A stretch of 12,192 bases of DNA, taken from NCBI GenBank assembly GCA_000416005.1, contig KE356562.1, positions 635,012-647,203 on the forward strand. Reading direction: 5' to 3'. Below the pieces are notes generated by a model. It saw only the letters and a program-made list of their open reading frames with translations. It had not been told where the DNA came from and searched no databases. A program made the translations under genes and the position numbers. Shown piece after piece: positions 1 to 7,291 of this stretch. Source of the stretch: Haloquadratum sp. J07HQX50. Lineage in GTDB: Archaea > Halobacteriota > Halobacteria > Halobacteriales > Haloferacaceae. Position 1 is the stretch's first letter. Each line of letters opens with the position of its first letter.

Positions 1-1
1 G

Positions 2-925
2 CGCTCTCTTGATCGGTTAGTTGCGAATGGAGTCAGCGTTCGTTTGATAGGCGGCTCAGCCTCACGGTTTTCATTTCATCATGCGAAGTATGCAGTTGTA
101 GATTCTCGTGTAATTGTTCTCACTGAAAATTGGAAGCCAGCAGGCACAGGTGGAAATGACAGCAGGGGGTGGGGAGTCACGCTTGATGATACCACAACAG
201 CAGCTGAGCTCACAGCGGTTTTTCGACATGACGCTGATGGGTCCGACACACGCTCATGGTCGGCTATTCGACAGCAGACGACTTTCGTCGATGCTGAACC
301 GGCGATTGGAGTCTACCAGGCAGATTCCCCACCGAAGCAGGTATCGGTCAAACACATTACGATACTCACTGCGCCTGGAAATGCAGGTGAAGCCGTTCGG
401 GATGAGTTACAGACAGCAGAGAGGAGTGTACGCGTTATTCTTCCACGGCTTAACCCGTCGGAGTCGTACTTTCAGACTCTCGTCGCAATCGCTCGTCAGG
501 GAGTCTCAGTCAAGATTCTCTTATCAAACGCTTGGTATGATGCCAGAGGTAACGAAGCCCTCGTTGAGCAGGTAACTGAGTTACATGCGCAGGGCGTCCC
601 GATACAGGCTCGGATTGCTCGGCCAGCCGGTCAGTTTGGGAAAATTCACGCAAAGGGAGCTGTAATCGACAATGAGACTGCCATCGTTGGGAGTCTTAAC
701 TGGAATAGACACGCCGAAACGAAGAACCGCGAGGTAGTGTTTGCAGTTGAGAGCGGTGCTGCTGCTCGTTACTACGGCAGAGTGTTTGCTGCAGATTGGA
801 ATAACGCTGACCCACATGGACCACGACTGACGCTTCGCGAACGCGGCGTTCTTCTGACTGGAGCAGTCGGTGCAGTTACCATTGCACTTGGATCGCTTCG
901 ACGCCGTGTGACATTTGCAAGCTAG
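2..925 (+). CDS. Phospholipase D-superfamily protein, membrane anchored (5' end outside window)
   Basis: The reading frame is open from the first bases of the window, so the start lies upstream; the in-frame TTG at 44 is an internal Leu codon, not a start. Two HKD motifs (HxKx4D) are visible: HAKYAVVD from about position 80 and HAKGAVID from 647, the latter followed by GSLNW. Two such motifs make one active site in PLD-family phospholipases, nucleases and transphosphatidylases; the His is the nucleophile. After the first motif the usual GSxN is replaced by TENW. Near the C-terminus is one hydrophobic segment (about 845-898) followed by three Arg. By the positive-inside rule this suggests the catalytic domains face outside the cell, with a signal peptide probably encoded upstream. 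The gene ends tail to tail with the DHH gene. Whether the substrate is lipid or nucleic acid cannot be told. Confidence 0.85.
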   Translation, partial: RSLDRLVANGVSVRLIGGSASRFSFHHAKYAVVDSRVIVLTENWKPAGTGGNDSRGWGVTLDDTTTAAELTAVFRHDADGSDTRSWSAIRQQTTFVDAEPAIGVYQADSPPKQVSVKHITILTAPGNAGEAVRDELQTAERSVRVILPRLNPSESYFQTLVAIARQGVSVKILLSNAWYDARGNEALVEQVTELHAQGVPIQARIARPAGQFGKIHAKGAVIDNETAIVGSLNWNRHAETKNREVVFAVESGAAARYYGRVFAADWNNADPHGPRLTLRERGVLLTGAVGAVTIALGSLRRRVTFAS

Positions 926-2850
926 TCAAGCTCGGCAGTAACGTCTGCCATTGCCTGCGAAGATAGTGCTGCATCAAGTTCGGCTTCAGCCATTTTATCA
1001 ACAAGTCGGTCGATAACTGCCTCACGCATTCCCTCAACGAACTTGATTGACCCAACGACAAGATGGCCACCTCCTGAGACACCACCTCCAACGACCTCTT
1101 GATTCAACTCAGAGACCATGCGCGGGATATCCAGACGCACACCGTCTGAGCGAAGGACCGCAAAATCAGGCCCGTAGCCGATTGTAATGACGGGCTCGCC
1201 TCGCTCGGTCACCTGCCGGTCATGGATCTTTCCAGTCGTCTTACCGGGAGCAGGATAGGTAAATCGGCGAGCCCACTCGTCAAGATCAATTCGATAGAGA
1301 TGTGCTCCCGAGCTGAGTCGCTCATGTGTCAGGTGTTGCATCGCCGCATCAAGCTGTCGTTCAACATCACGCTCTGCGCGAGTCGACAAGAAATCAACAA
1401 GTTGAGTATGTCTATCGGTACCGGTCCCACCAACATTTAATACGTCGTTAACCAGCGACTGTCCATCGCTGTATCGGAGCCAGTGCGCGGTATAATCGAG
1501 AGCTTCACCGACATTTTGGAGTCTATCGCTGTCATATCCTTCATCCTCAGCCAGTGAAATGAACTGCGCCATTGCATTTGCTTTCGAGCGGTCGGCGAAT
1601 CCAGCAACAGCCGGCACGTGACGCACCTCGTCGGTAATCGTTGGATCGATCATGCGGGCCAGCTCAACACACATCATTCCAGTCGTGATACGGTAGTCTT
1701 CATCATGGAGATATGGGTTAACATGAGCATCGAGTAGTGGCTCAACAGCTTCTGGGTCAGGGTGATGGTGGTCAACAACCGCGATCGGGACGTCATAGTG
1801 AGCGAGGTTCTCGTATGCTGGAACATCTTCCTCAGTTGAACCATTATCCAGCATCAACAACAGCGGGAGTTGTTGGCCATGTCGTTCACTTCCCTCTAAT
1901 GCAAAATTGAGATCTCGTGTAGCGTCTTCCATTTCATAATATGGGGCCTTCGACGGTAATCGTTTGACAAGATGTCGAGGGGCATCAGTGTCATCATGTA
2001 CTGACTCAATATATCGTTCAAGTGCATACTGGACTGGGACCGCTGCGCACATTCCGTCCCCATCAGCGTGGTGTCGGATGCGAATTGGGCGTCCTGAGAG
2101 GACCATCTGACGTAATAGCGTAGCGATCTCTCGCAGGTCGTCGAATACTGGCTCGAATGCCGGCCACTCGATCAATGGGTCAATATCTGGTGGCGTTGCC
2201 CGAGTTGCTATCGAAGTCGTCAAACTCTCACGAACTTCTTCTGCGGTCTCACCGTCGAGTTTTCGCATCGAATCGACTTCCAACTGGCGAGTCGCTTCAT
2301 GAGATTCGATATTCCCGCTTACTTGAACAAGGTCATCCACTGTGATTGCTGGAAATGCGCGAACACCCGCGTTTTTGAATGCCGCAGCAGAGATGATTCC
2401 AGTTTCTCCGGCAACATGAAACAGCGTTGGTCCGCCGGTTTGTTTAATCTGGGTCACTCGACCACGGATTGTCGCTTCTTCACCAGGTGTGAGCTGCTCG
2501 ATTGTCGCAAGCGTCGGTTCGTGTTCAACCACGACAGTTCGGTATGCTGTCTCATCGAAAACATCAAATGCAATATCACCATCTGATCGAAATTCTGAAA
2601 GCGTAACTGTCAGCCGATCACCTTCTTCATACGTTCGAGTGAGATTTGATTCGTGAACTAACCCAGAGACAGTATCAGAGATATCAACGAAGATTCCATA
2701 ATCAACGACCCCGTTGACGACAGCGTGATAGTTTGCCCCTGTTTCAATGTCATCACTCGTGCAGTCAGGGGCCAAGTCATAAACGACTGGACGGGAAGAC
2801 GCATCCGAATTCGGATGCGAACCGGTATCACCGGTATTTTGTGTATTCAT
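922..2850 (-). CDS. RecJ-like DHH-family phosphoesterase with N-terminal S1 and OB domains
   Basis: This 642-residue protein has three parts. Residues about 35-98 form an S1 RNA-binding domain (GVVDYGIFVDI, then GLVHESNL). Residues about 115-200 resemble an OB-fold nucleic-acid-binding domain. The rest is a DHH/DHHA1 phosphoesterase: HADGDG at 261-266, the metal-ligand Asp in MLDNGS at 335, DHHH at 360-363, and a glycine-rich GGGH at 593-596 typical of DHHA1. Family knowledge: DHH/DHHA1 enzymes are Mn-dependent 5'-3' exonucleases or phosphodiesterases; haloarchaea carry several RecJ paralogues, some linked to replication and repair. The S1 and OB modules imply a single-stranded DNA or RNA substrate, but which one is not visible. 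The ATG at 2850 has no Shine-Dalgarno and is directly preceded by CATATAT; a weak TATA-like CTTATTCA lies about 27 nt upstream, so a leaderless transcript is likely. It is divergent from the JAMM gene. Confidence 0.92.
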   Translation of the reverse strand: MNTQNTGDTGSHPNSDASSRPVVYDLAPDCTSDDIETGANYHAVVNGVVDYGIFVDISDTVSGLVHESNLTRTYEEGDRLTVTLSEFRSDGDIAFDVFDETAYRTVVVEHEPTLATIEQLTPGEEATIRGRVTQIKQTGGPTLFHVAGETGIISAAAFKNAGVRAFPAITVDDLVQVSGNIESHEATRQLEVDSMRKLDGETAEEVRESLTTSIATRATPPDIDPLIEWPAFEPVFDDLREIATLLRQMVLSGRPIRIRHHADGDGMCAAVPVQYALERYIESVHDDTDAPRHLVKRLPSKAPYYEMEDATRDLNFALEGSERHGQQLPLLLMLDNGSTEEDVPAYENLAHYDVPIAVVDHHHPDPEAVEPLLDAHVNPYLHDEDYRITTGMMCVELARMIDPTITDEVRHVPAVAGFADRSKANAMAQFISLAEDEGYDSDRLQNVGEALDYTAHWLRYSDGQSLVNDVLNVGGTGTDRHTQLVDFLSTRAERDVERQLDAAMQHLTHERLSSGAHLYRIDLDEWARRFTYPAPGKTTGKIHDRQVTERGEPVITIGYGPDFAVLRSDGVRLDIPRMVSELNQEVVGGGVSGGGHLVVGSIKFVEGMREAVIDRLVDKMAEAELDAALSSQAMADVTAELD

Positions 2851-2997
2851 ATATATGAGAAGGAGTGCGCTGTGAATAAGACTTTACTTTGATATGTCAG
2901 CCCAAACCGCGGAGTATATGTTCTCTCTGGCGGCTCTCTGTGTTTCCGCCATCGGACGACCGCAATGTTTGTAAGTTGAGGTTCCTCTGTTTTATAT

Positions 2998-3516
2998 ATG
3001 GGACTGTTCGGGTCAACCACCGTTACCGGAATTGCTGCCGATGCGATAGAGTTTGCCCAGAGTGCGGCCGCAGAGACCCATCCAGATGAATACATGGGAC
3101 TGCTGCGAGCTGAGTCGGCCAAGGCAGTCGGTCTTGACCGCTCAGGATTGCTTATTACTGAGGTAATGGTGGTGCCTGGAACGACTTCCTCATCAACAAG
3201 CGCTACGCTGAATCGGTCGATGGTTCCAAATGATATGCGCACTGTTGGATCCATCCACTCACATCCGAACGGCGTCCTGCAGCCGAGTGACACTGACCGG
3301 AATAGCTTCCGAAGCGGAAGTGTGCATATTATTATGGGGTATCCATATGAACGTGGGGACTGGGCAGCGTTTGATCCAGATGGCTCCGAACGGCGTCTTG
3401 AAGTATTTGAAGCGGATCTCCCCGATCCAGAGTCATTCTTCGATTTCTCTGAAGACGACCTGGATGTGCCTCCCGCCGAAGACGACTATCCATCATCCGG
3501 AGACATTCATCAATGA
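2998..3516 (+). CDS. JAMM/MPN+ metalloprotease, probable desampylase-type
   Basis: This 172-residue protein carries a complete JAMM zinc-protease signature: Glu31 (PDEYMG), then HSHP with His87 and His89, Ser97 and Asp100 (HxHx7SxxD). Every catalytic and zinc-binding position is present, so an active isopeptidase is expected. Family knowledge: the Haloferax enzyme HvJAMM1 removes the ubiquitin-like SAMP proteins from targets, and a second paralogue, HvJAMM2, exists. The neighbours (RecJ-like gene, ribL) recall, from memory, the HvJAMM2 locus, so this may be that less understood paralogue. The C-terminal tail after about residue 140 is highly acidic and probably disordered. The ATG has no Shine-Dalgarno; it is directly preceded by TTTATAT, so a leaderless or very short-leader message is likely. 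Its stop overlaps the ribL start (ATGA), indicating a two-gene operon. Confidence 0.9.
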   Translation: MGLFGSTTVTGIAADAIEFAQSAAAETHPDEYMGLLRAESAKAVGLDRSGLLITEVMVVPGTTSSSTSATLNRSMVPNDMRTVGSIHSHPNGVLQPSDTDRNSFRSGSVHIIMGYPYERGDWAAFDPDGSERRLEVFEADLPDPESFFDFSEDDLDVPPAEDDYPSSGDIHQ

Positions 3517-3986
3517 GTTCGCCGAAGCGAGTCGTCGCACAAGGAACATTTGACCTGCTACACCCAGGGCATATTCATTATTTACGTGAGTCAGCCCGAC
3601 TGGGTCAAGAGTTGCATGTAATCGTCGCTCGAACAGCGAATATAACACATAAACAACAGCCAGTGTTGTCAAGTCGACAACGTCGAGCCGTCGTAGACGC
3701 CTTGGAGATGGTCACAGAGGCACACTTAGGTCATCAGGATGATATTTTTATTCCGATCGAAGAAATTGATCCCAGTGTCATCGTATTAGGTCACGATCAA
3801 GATCATAATGAAACGGCAATCAAGCAGGCATTAGCAGACCGAGGAATCGACGTTGAAATAAAGCGTGCCAGTGCTCGTGAACCGGCTTATGCAAATGAAC
3901 TCCTCTCATCGGGTGACATTATCAAACGCATTCTTAGGACACGGAGCGCCGCAGATACGGGACAACAATCAGTCGAAACAGATTAA
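3513..3986 (+). CDS. ribL: FAD synthase (FMN adenylyltransferase), RibL family
   Basis: This 157-residue cytidylyltransferase-fold nucleotidyltransferase carries the N-terminal motif [10 protein letters not shown] (residues 11-20, HxGH class), which binds the nucleotide phosphates. A C-terminal [11 protein letters not shown] stands where the family has its ISSTxI(I/V)-like motif. Size and sequence fit archaeal RibL, which transfers AMP from ATP to FMN to give FAD and is unrelated to the bacterial bifunctional RibF. FAD is needed by the respiratory and oxidoreductase flavoproteins of the cell. The ATG overlaps the JAMM stop as ATGA, so translation is probably coupled to the upstream gene. The gene converges on coxB with 66 bp between the two stops. 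The main alternative is a glycerol-3-phosphate or other cytidylyltransferase of the same fold; the length and haloarchaeal context favour RibL. Confidence 0.88.
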   Translation: MSSPKRVVAQGTFDLLHPGHIHYLRESARLGQELHVIVARTANITHKQQPVLSSRQRRAVVDALEMVTEAHLGHQDDIFIPIEEIDPSVIVLGHDQDHNETAIKQALADRGIDVEIKRASAREPAYANELLSSGDIIKRILRTRSAADTGQQSVETD

Positions 3987-4052
3987 CACACGTACAGGCA
4001 GAAATCAAATTATATTTCGGCTGAAACGTATCGCTGTGAGCGCCGGCGAACA

Positions 4053-4778
4053 TCACTCATCAGATTCTTGCTGGCTTTCGACCCAGTCGCGATACTCTTG
4101 CTGTGAGACAACTTCGACGGTGAAGTACATTTGTGAGTGTGAGACGCCACAGAACTCTGAGCAGTACCCCTGATACGTTCCAGTCTCCAATGGTTTCGTT
4201 TTGACAGACTGTACCTCTCCAGGGAGAGCGTCCTGCTTCAATGCAAGTTTTGGCACGTGGAATCCATGAATCACGTCGCGAGAGGTAATGCGAAATACAA
4301 CGTCTCGGTTATTTGGAATGACGATTTCTGTGCCAGTTGAGAAATTTCCTGCCGCAGGATATGACATTTCCCACCCCCACTGATATGCCTCAACATGCAC
4401 TTCAACTGGGTCGGCGCCAGAATTGCCTGCCTGTTCAATCGACGGTTGTTGATACGTGACATTCTCGTTTGCGAGGACACCATACGAGGCAACCCCAACA
4501 AAGACCAAGATAACCGCTGTTGCAACTGTCCACGTAATTTCGAGTCGTCGGTTTTCCTGTGTCGGGACTGGACTATCGTTATTCCTGAATTTCACGATTG
4601 CATAGAAATATATCGCCTGAATTAACAGTGTAATCGGAACGGCGACTAACAAGAGCTTTCCATTGAGTGTATTGATGAGTTCTGCACTCACAGAACTCTG
4701 CGCAGCCACCGGCGTTGCTAGCAACCCGATGCCACCCAACGAAAGCAGGATGACGAGTGGAACAGAAAGATTTCGCAT
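4053..4778 (-). CDS. coxB: Cytochrome c oxidase subunit II (CuA-binding)
   Basis: This 241-residue protein is the electron-entry subunit of a heme-copper terminal oxidase. Residues 1-27 look like a cleavable signal peptide ending in PVAAQ. Two transmembrane helices follow (about 41-62 and 84-103), then an external cupredoxin domain with the aromatic patch YQWGWEM (132-138). All CuA ligands are present: His171 in VIHGFH, then Cys206, Glu208, Cys210, His214 and Met217 in CSEFCGVSHSQM. It is therefore a CuA cytochrome oxidase subunit, not a quinol oxidase subunit, which would lack the cysteines. The natural donor in haloarchaea may be a blue copper protein (halocyanin), which is inference. Subunit I is not in the window. 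Transcription is divergent from the ctaB fusion, and a TATA-like box lies about 28 nt upstream of the ATG. Confidence 0.96.
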   Translation of the reverse strand: MRNLSVPLVILLSLGGIGLLATPVAAQSSVSAELINTLNGKLLLVAVPITLLIQAIYFYAIVKFRNNDSPVPTQENRRLEITWTVATAVILVFVGVASYGVLANENVTYQQPSIEQAGNSGADPVEVHVEAYQWGWEMSYPAAGNFSTGTEIVIPNNRDVVFRITSRDVIHGFHVPKLALKQDALPGEVQSVKTKPLETGTYQGYCSEFCGVSHSQMYFTVEVVSQQEYRDWVESQQESDE

Positions 4779-4802
4779 TGTTCTAAGCTCAGAAAGCAGT
4801 GG

Positions 4803-4811
4803 GTTAAATAG
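4803..4811 (-). promoter_or_regulatory. coxB promoter (TATA box)
   Basis: On the minus strand the sequence reads CTATTTAAC, centred about 28 nt upstream of the coxB ATG at 4778. This matches the haloarchaeal TATA consensus and spacing for transcription starting at or just before the start codon. No Shine-Dalgarno precedes the ATG, which fits a leaderless or nearly leaderless mRNA. Confidence 0.6.
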
Positions 4812-4920
4812 TTGCTGTCTCCTGCTGACATGAGATTGTGATCGCTATTTGTCTGAGCAGAGACGACACACAGTATCACCCTCACTCATGATCCACCGTG
4901 GTGTGGGGTGAGGTCGCGGA

Positions 4921-4949
4921 TGAGAACCAGCTGAGAACCCATGAGATAT
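4921..4949 (+). repeat. Phased TGAGAACC direct repeats, candidate operator
   Basis: TGAGAACC occurs at 4921-4928 and again at 4932-4939, exactly 11 bp apart; a shorter TGAGA follows at 4942 and another at 4961. Spacing near one DNA turn places the copies on the same face of the helix. They sit directly upstream of the TATA-like ATATTTTAG at 4946-4954, where an archaeal activator would bind. A regulator-binding site controlling the ctaB operon (or coxB) is inferred; chance repetition is possible. Confidence 0.35.
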
Positions 4950-4954
4950 TTTAG
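4946..4954 (+). promoter_or_regulatory. Possible TATA box of the ctaB operon
   Basis: ATATTTTAG is the best TATA-like element on the plus strand between coxB and the ctaB fusion. Transcription would start near 4975, giving a leader of roughly 105 nt, consistent with the next gene having a Shine-Dalgarno site. The match is imperfect. Confidence 0.3.
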
Positions 4955-5070
4955 CGCATGTGAGACTCATTATTTTGCGACGCCAGATGCACAGAGACAG
5001 GATATGGTCGATTCATTCAGATATCCCGACAAAACGGGGAGGATAAGTAGGGTCACAGCAAACCGTCGTT

Positions 5071-5076
5071 AGGTGA
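5071..5076 (+). promoter_or_regulatory. Shine-Dalgarno site of the ctaB fusion
   Basis: AGGTGA complements the 3' end of haloarchaeal 16S rRNA and ends 7 nt before the GTG at 5084. This supports that GTG as the start and shows that the message has a leader. Confidence 0.65.
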
Positions 5077-5083
5077 GTTTGAA

Positions 5084-6505
5084 GTGGAACTGGCACGTCC
5101 TCAGATACACTCGCGGCAGTTTCACGCGCTATTAGCTGCGACAGCGATGGGGGTGTACGTCTTGGTTATGCTAGGCGTCACAGCGGCAGTCACCGATGCG
5201 ACACAGGCATGTGCGGCGTGGCCAATCTGCGGAAGTGGATACGATCTCCCACAGACACTCATTGGTTGGATTGTAATCGTTCACCGAGTCATCGCGGCTC
5301 TGGTTGGAGGACTACTCCTCGCAACACTTGGATATGCTCTTAGCAACCGACTGACACGGCGCGTGTTACTCGCGATTCTCACGGGGAGTGTCTTATATCC
5401 ATTCCAAGCAGGGATTGGGGCTATTGTCGCGACAAAAGGAGGAACAGACCTTCTTTCGGGTATTCACCTTGGAGGTGGACTGAGTATTTTCCTGTCGTTA
5501 ACAGTCGCACTTGCGTGGACACTCGAATCCGACACCGGAACCAGAGCACGACAGAAAACAACGCACGAGGAAGTGCCGACATCACCACATAACAGCCCGA
5601 CTGAGGCTGAATCACCGGTGGGTACGACTGAAACAGGATTTCGTGGGGTAATCGCTGCGTATGTCCGATTGACGAAGCCGCGATTGATGTGGTTGTTGAG
5701 TCTTGTCGCCTCAGCTGGCATGGGGTTGGCTGCAGCAACCAGTGCAACCCTTACACCGGAGATCGCACTGGCTACGCTTGCTGGAGGGGTACTCTCAATT
5801 GGGGCATCCGGGACGTTCAACCATATTCTCGAACGCGATGTCGACCGACAGATGCAACGAACGAGTGACCGACCACTGGCGACTGATGTGGTTTCACTAT
5901 CAAATGCCATTGTGTTTGGCACTGTGCTCAGTCTTGGCTCAGTGGCACTATTTGCATGGGTAAACCCGCTGGTGGCTGTGCTTGGGCTGACCGCGATTAT
6001 ATTTTATACGGTGGTCTACACACTAATCCTGAAGCCACATACAGTTCAAAATACTGTCATTGGTGGCGCAGCAGGTGCACTCCCTGCACTCATTGGATGG
6101 ACAGCAGTCGCTGGAGAGATCGGGATAGGTGGAATTGCATTGGCAGTCTTGATTTTTGTCTGGACTCCCGCTCATTTCTATAACCTGGCGCTTGCGTATC
6201 AAGATGATTACGAGCGTGGGGGATTTCCGATGATGCCCGTTATCCGGGGCGAAACAACGACTCGCAAACATGTCGTTTGGTGGTTGGCGCTCACACTCGC
6301 CGTCGCTGGCGGATTGGCGACGATGCAGGCACTTGGATTGCTCTTCGCTATGACCTCTATCATCTTTGGGGGAATATTTCTATACTTTGTCATGCAACTC
6401 CATTACCGGCAATCAGATAGTGCGGCGTTCCGCTCTTTTCACGCCTCAAATGCATATCTTGGGTCGGTACTGTTTGCCATTCTCATTGACTCGATGGTGA
6501 TTTGA
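5084..6505 (+). CDS. ctaB: CtaA-like domain fused to protoheme IX prenyltransferase (heme O synthase)
   Basis: This 473-residue membrane protein is a fusion. Residues 1-148 form a four-helix, half-size heme A synthase (CtaA/COX15) domain with Cys43 and Cys49 around a WP, His67 in VHR and His128 in IHLGGG. Residues 149-188 are a polar linker. Residues 189-473 form a UbiA-family prenyltransferase with TKPR (197-200), the Mg-prenyl-diphosphate site NHILERDVD (246-254), a second conserved stretch LKPHTVQNTVIGG (316-328), and TPAHF...QDDYERGGFPMMPV (361-386). It attaches a prenyl chain (farnesyl, or geranylgeranyl in archaea) to protoheme IX to give heme O, the precursor of the oxidase heme A. The CtaA part lacks the Glu three residues before His67 (Val64), so it may not be catalytic. 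The start is GTG, supported by AGGTGA. It is divergent from coxB, the oxidase it serves, and directly followed by a coupled membrane-protein gene. Confidence 0.93.
   Translation: MELARPQIHSRQFHALLAATAMGVYVLVMLGVTAAVTDATQACAAWPICGSGYDLPQTLIGWIVIVHRVIAALVGGLLLATLGYALSNRLTRRVLLAILTGSVLYPFQAGIGAIVATKGGTDLLSGIHLGGGLSIFLSLTVALAWTLESDTGTRARQKTTHEEVPTSPHNSPTEAESPVGTTETGFRGVIAAYVRLTKPRLMWLLSLVASAGMGLAAATSATLTPEIALATLAGGVLSIGASGTFNHILERDVDRQMQRTSDRPLATDVVSLSNAIVFGTVLSLGSVALFAWVNPLVAVLGLTAIIFYTVVYTLILKPHTVQNTVIGGAAGALPALIGWTAVAGEIGIGGIALAVLIFVWTPAHFYNLALAYQDDYERGGFPMMPVIRGETTTRKHVVWWLALTLAVAGGLATMQALGLLFAMTSIIFGGIFLYFVMQLHYRQSDSAAFRSFHASNAYLGSVLFAILIDSMVI
6496..6501 (+). promoter_or_regulatory. Shine-Dalgarno site choosing the 6508 start
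   Basis: GGTGAT matches the anti-Shine-Dalgarno and ends 6 nt before the ATG at 6508. It lies inside the last codons of ctaB and leaves no room for the in-frame TTG at 6502, so the ATG is preferred. Confidence 0.55.
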
Positions 6506-6507
6506 AT

Positions 6508-7167
6508 ATGTCAATTACAAACTCCGCAGCACCGGATTCGCGAGTCGCAGTTCAACTCGGACTGCTTGCGAATGCGATTCTCGCTGGTGCAGTGTCGTAC
6601 ATAGTGATTGCAGATATCACGGTCGTGAAGCCACGATATACGATATACGGACTACTCTGGGTATTTGTCGGGATCATCGCGATCTGGCGGACCACCCCTC
6701 AGCCATCCTCAACACAGACGCGTCGTCGAGCGGCGATCGTTGCAGGTCTGTACGCGGCTATCTTAGCGCTTGCTGGCGGTGTCATACAGTTCGGAGGGTC
6801 ACATATTGGCCCTGCATTTGGGGCGCGGGTGGCGTACATTCTCCCAGGATGGGGTCCAGCACCGATCATTACGCTTCCATTCGCGACGGTGGTTCTCATG
6901 CCCGCGAGAATCATCGGGTACCTCGCGCTCACATATTTGGTATACGCGACCATTATTGATGCCGCTGAGATGGCTGTATCCAGTCTTATTGGGCTATTTT
7001 CGTGCGTTTCGTGCTCGTGGCCAGTGATTGCGTCATTGGTGTCAGGAGCTCTCGGCGGAGGCTCTACAGCAGTCAGTACTGCACTGGGATTCTCTTATGA
7101 TATCTCTACTGGAATCTTTCTGCTGACGGTAGCGATACTGTTTTGGCGGCCATACAAAGCCGAATGA
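6508..7167 (+). CDS. Multi-pass membrane protein with intramembrane CxxC, downstream of ctaB
   Basis: This 219-residue protein is of unknown function. About six hydrophobic segments are visible: residues about 14-37, 44-60, 74-95, 121-150 (possibly two helices), 158-182 and 197-213. The N-terminus is polar, and a basic loop (QTRRRA) lies near residue 70. The clearest mark is FSCVSCSWP, a CxxC with Cys166 and Cys169 inside a hydrophobic segment, which could bind a metal or heme or form a redox disulfide. A PGWGP turn lies near 113. I recall a haloarchaeal DUF (possibly DUF7546) in this position after ctaB, but cannot confirm it here. The ATG lies two bases after the ctaB stop with GGTGAT upstream, so the genes are co-translated. 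A role in heme or copper handling for oxidase assembly is inferred from position only. Confidence 0.8.
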   Translation: MSITNSAAPDSRVAVQLGLLANAILAGAVSYIVIADITVVKPRYTIYGLLWVFVGIIAIWRTTPQPSSTQTRRRAAIVAGLYAAILALAGGVIQFGGSHIGPAFGARVAYILPGWGPAPIITLPFATVVLMPARIIGYLALTYLVYATIIDAAEMAVSSLIGLFSCVSCSWPVIASLVSGALGGGSTAVSTALGFSYDISTGIFLLTVAILFWRPYKAE

Positions 7168-7197
7168 GCCTCCGTGTTATCAGCTGTTACAAATACG

Positions 7198-7230
7198 ATT
7201 TTTAGATTCAGTCTGCGGCGTGACTTTTTC
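7198..7230 (+). terminator. T-rich termination region of the ctaB operon
   Basis: Two runs of five T (7199-7203 and 7225-7229) follow the end of the membrane-protein gene by 30-60 bp. Archaeal polymerase terminates at short T-runs without needing a hairpin, and I see no strong hairpin here. Confidence 0.35.
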
Positions 7231-7291
7231 ATGCCGATTCTCCCGTCAGACAGAGGGTATCTCAGCCGGTGAGCTTCGTTTCTTCGTTTGA

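Noticed and set aside
114..575. Plus-strand 153-codon frame inside the PLD gene
   Set aside because: It is a shifted frame of a gene with clear HKD motifs; the translation is Arg/Ser/Gln-rich and unlike the acidic proteins of this genome.
2851..2997. TATAT directly before both divergent start codons (DHH and JAMM genes) as TATA boxes
   Set aside because: A TATA box touching the start codon is too close to drive transcription of the whole gene; the match is probably just AT-rich leader sequence.
2847..3293. Minus-strand 148-codon frame over the JAMM gene and the divergent promoter region
   Set aside because: It is antisense to the JAMM catalytic motif region, has no recognisable domain, and would overlap the start of the DHH gene.
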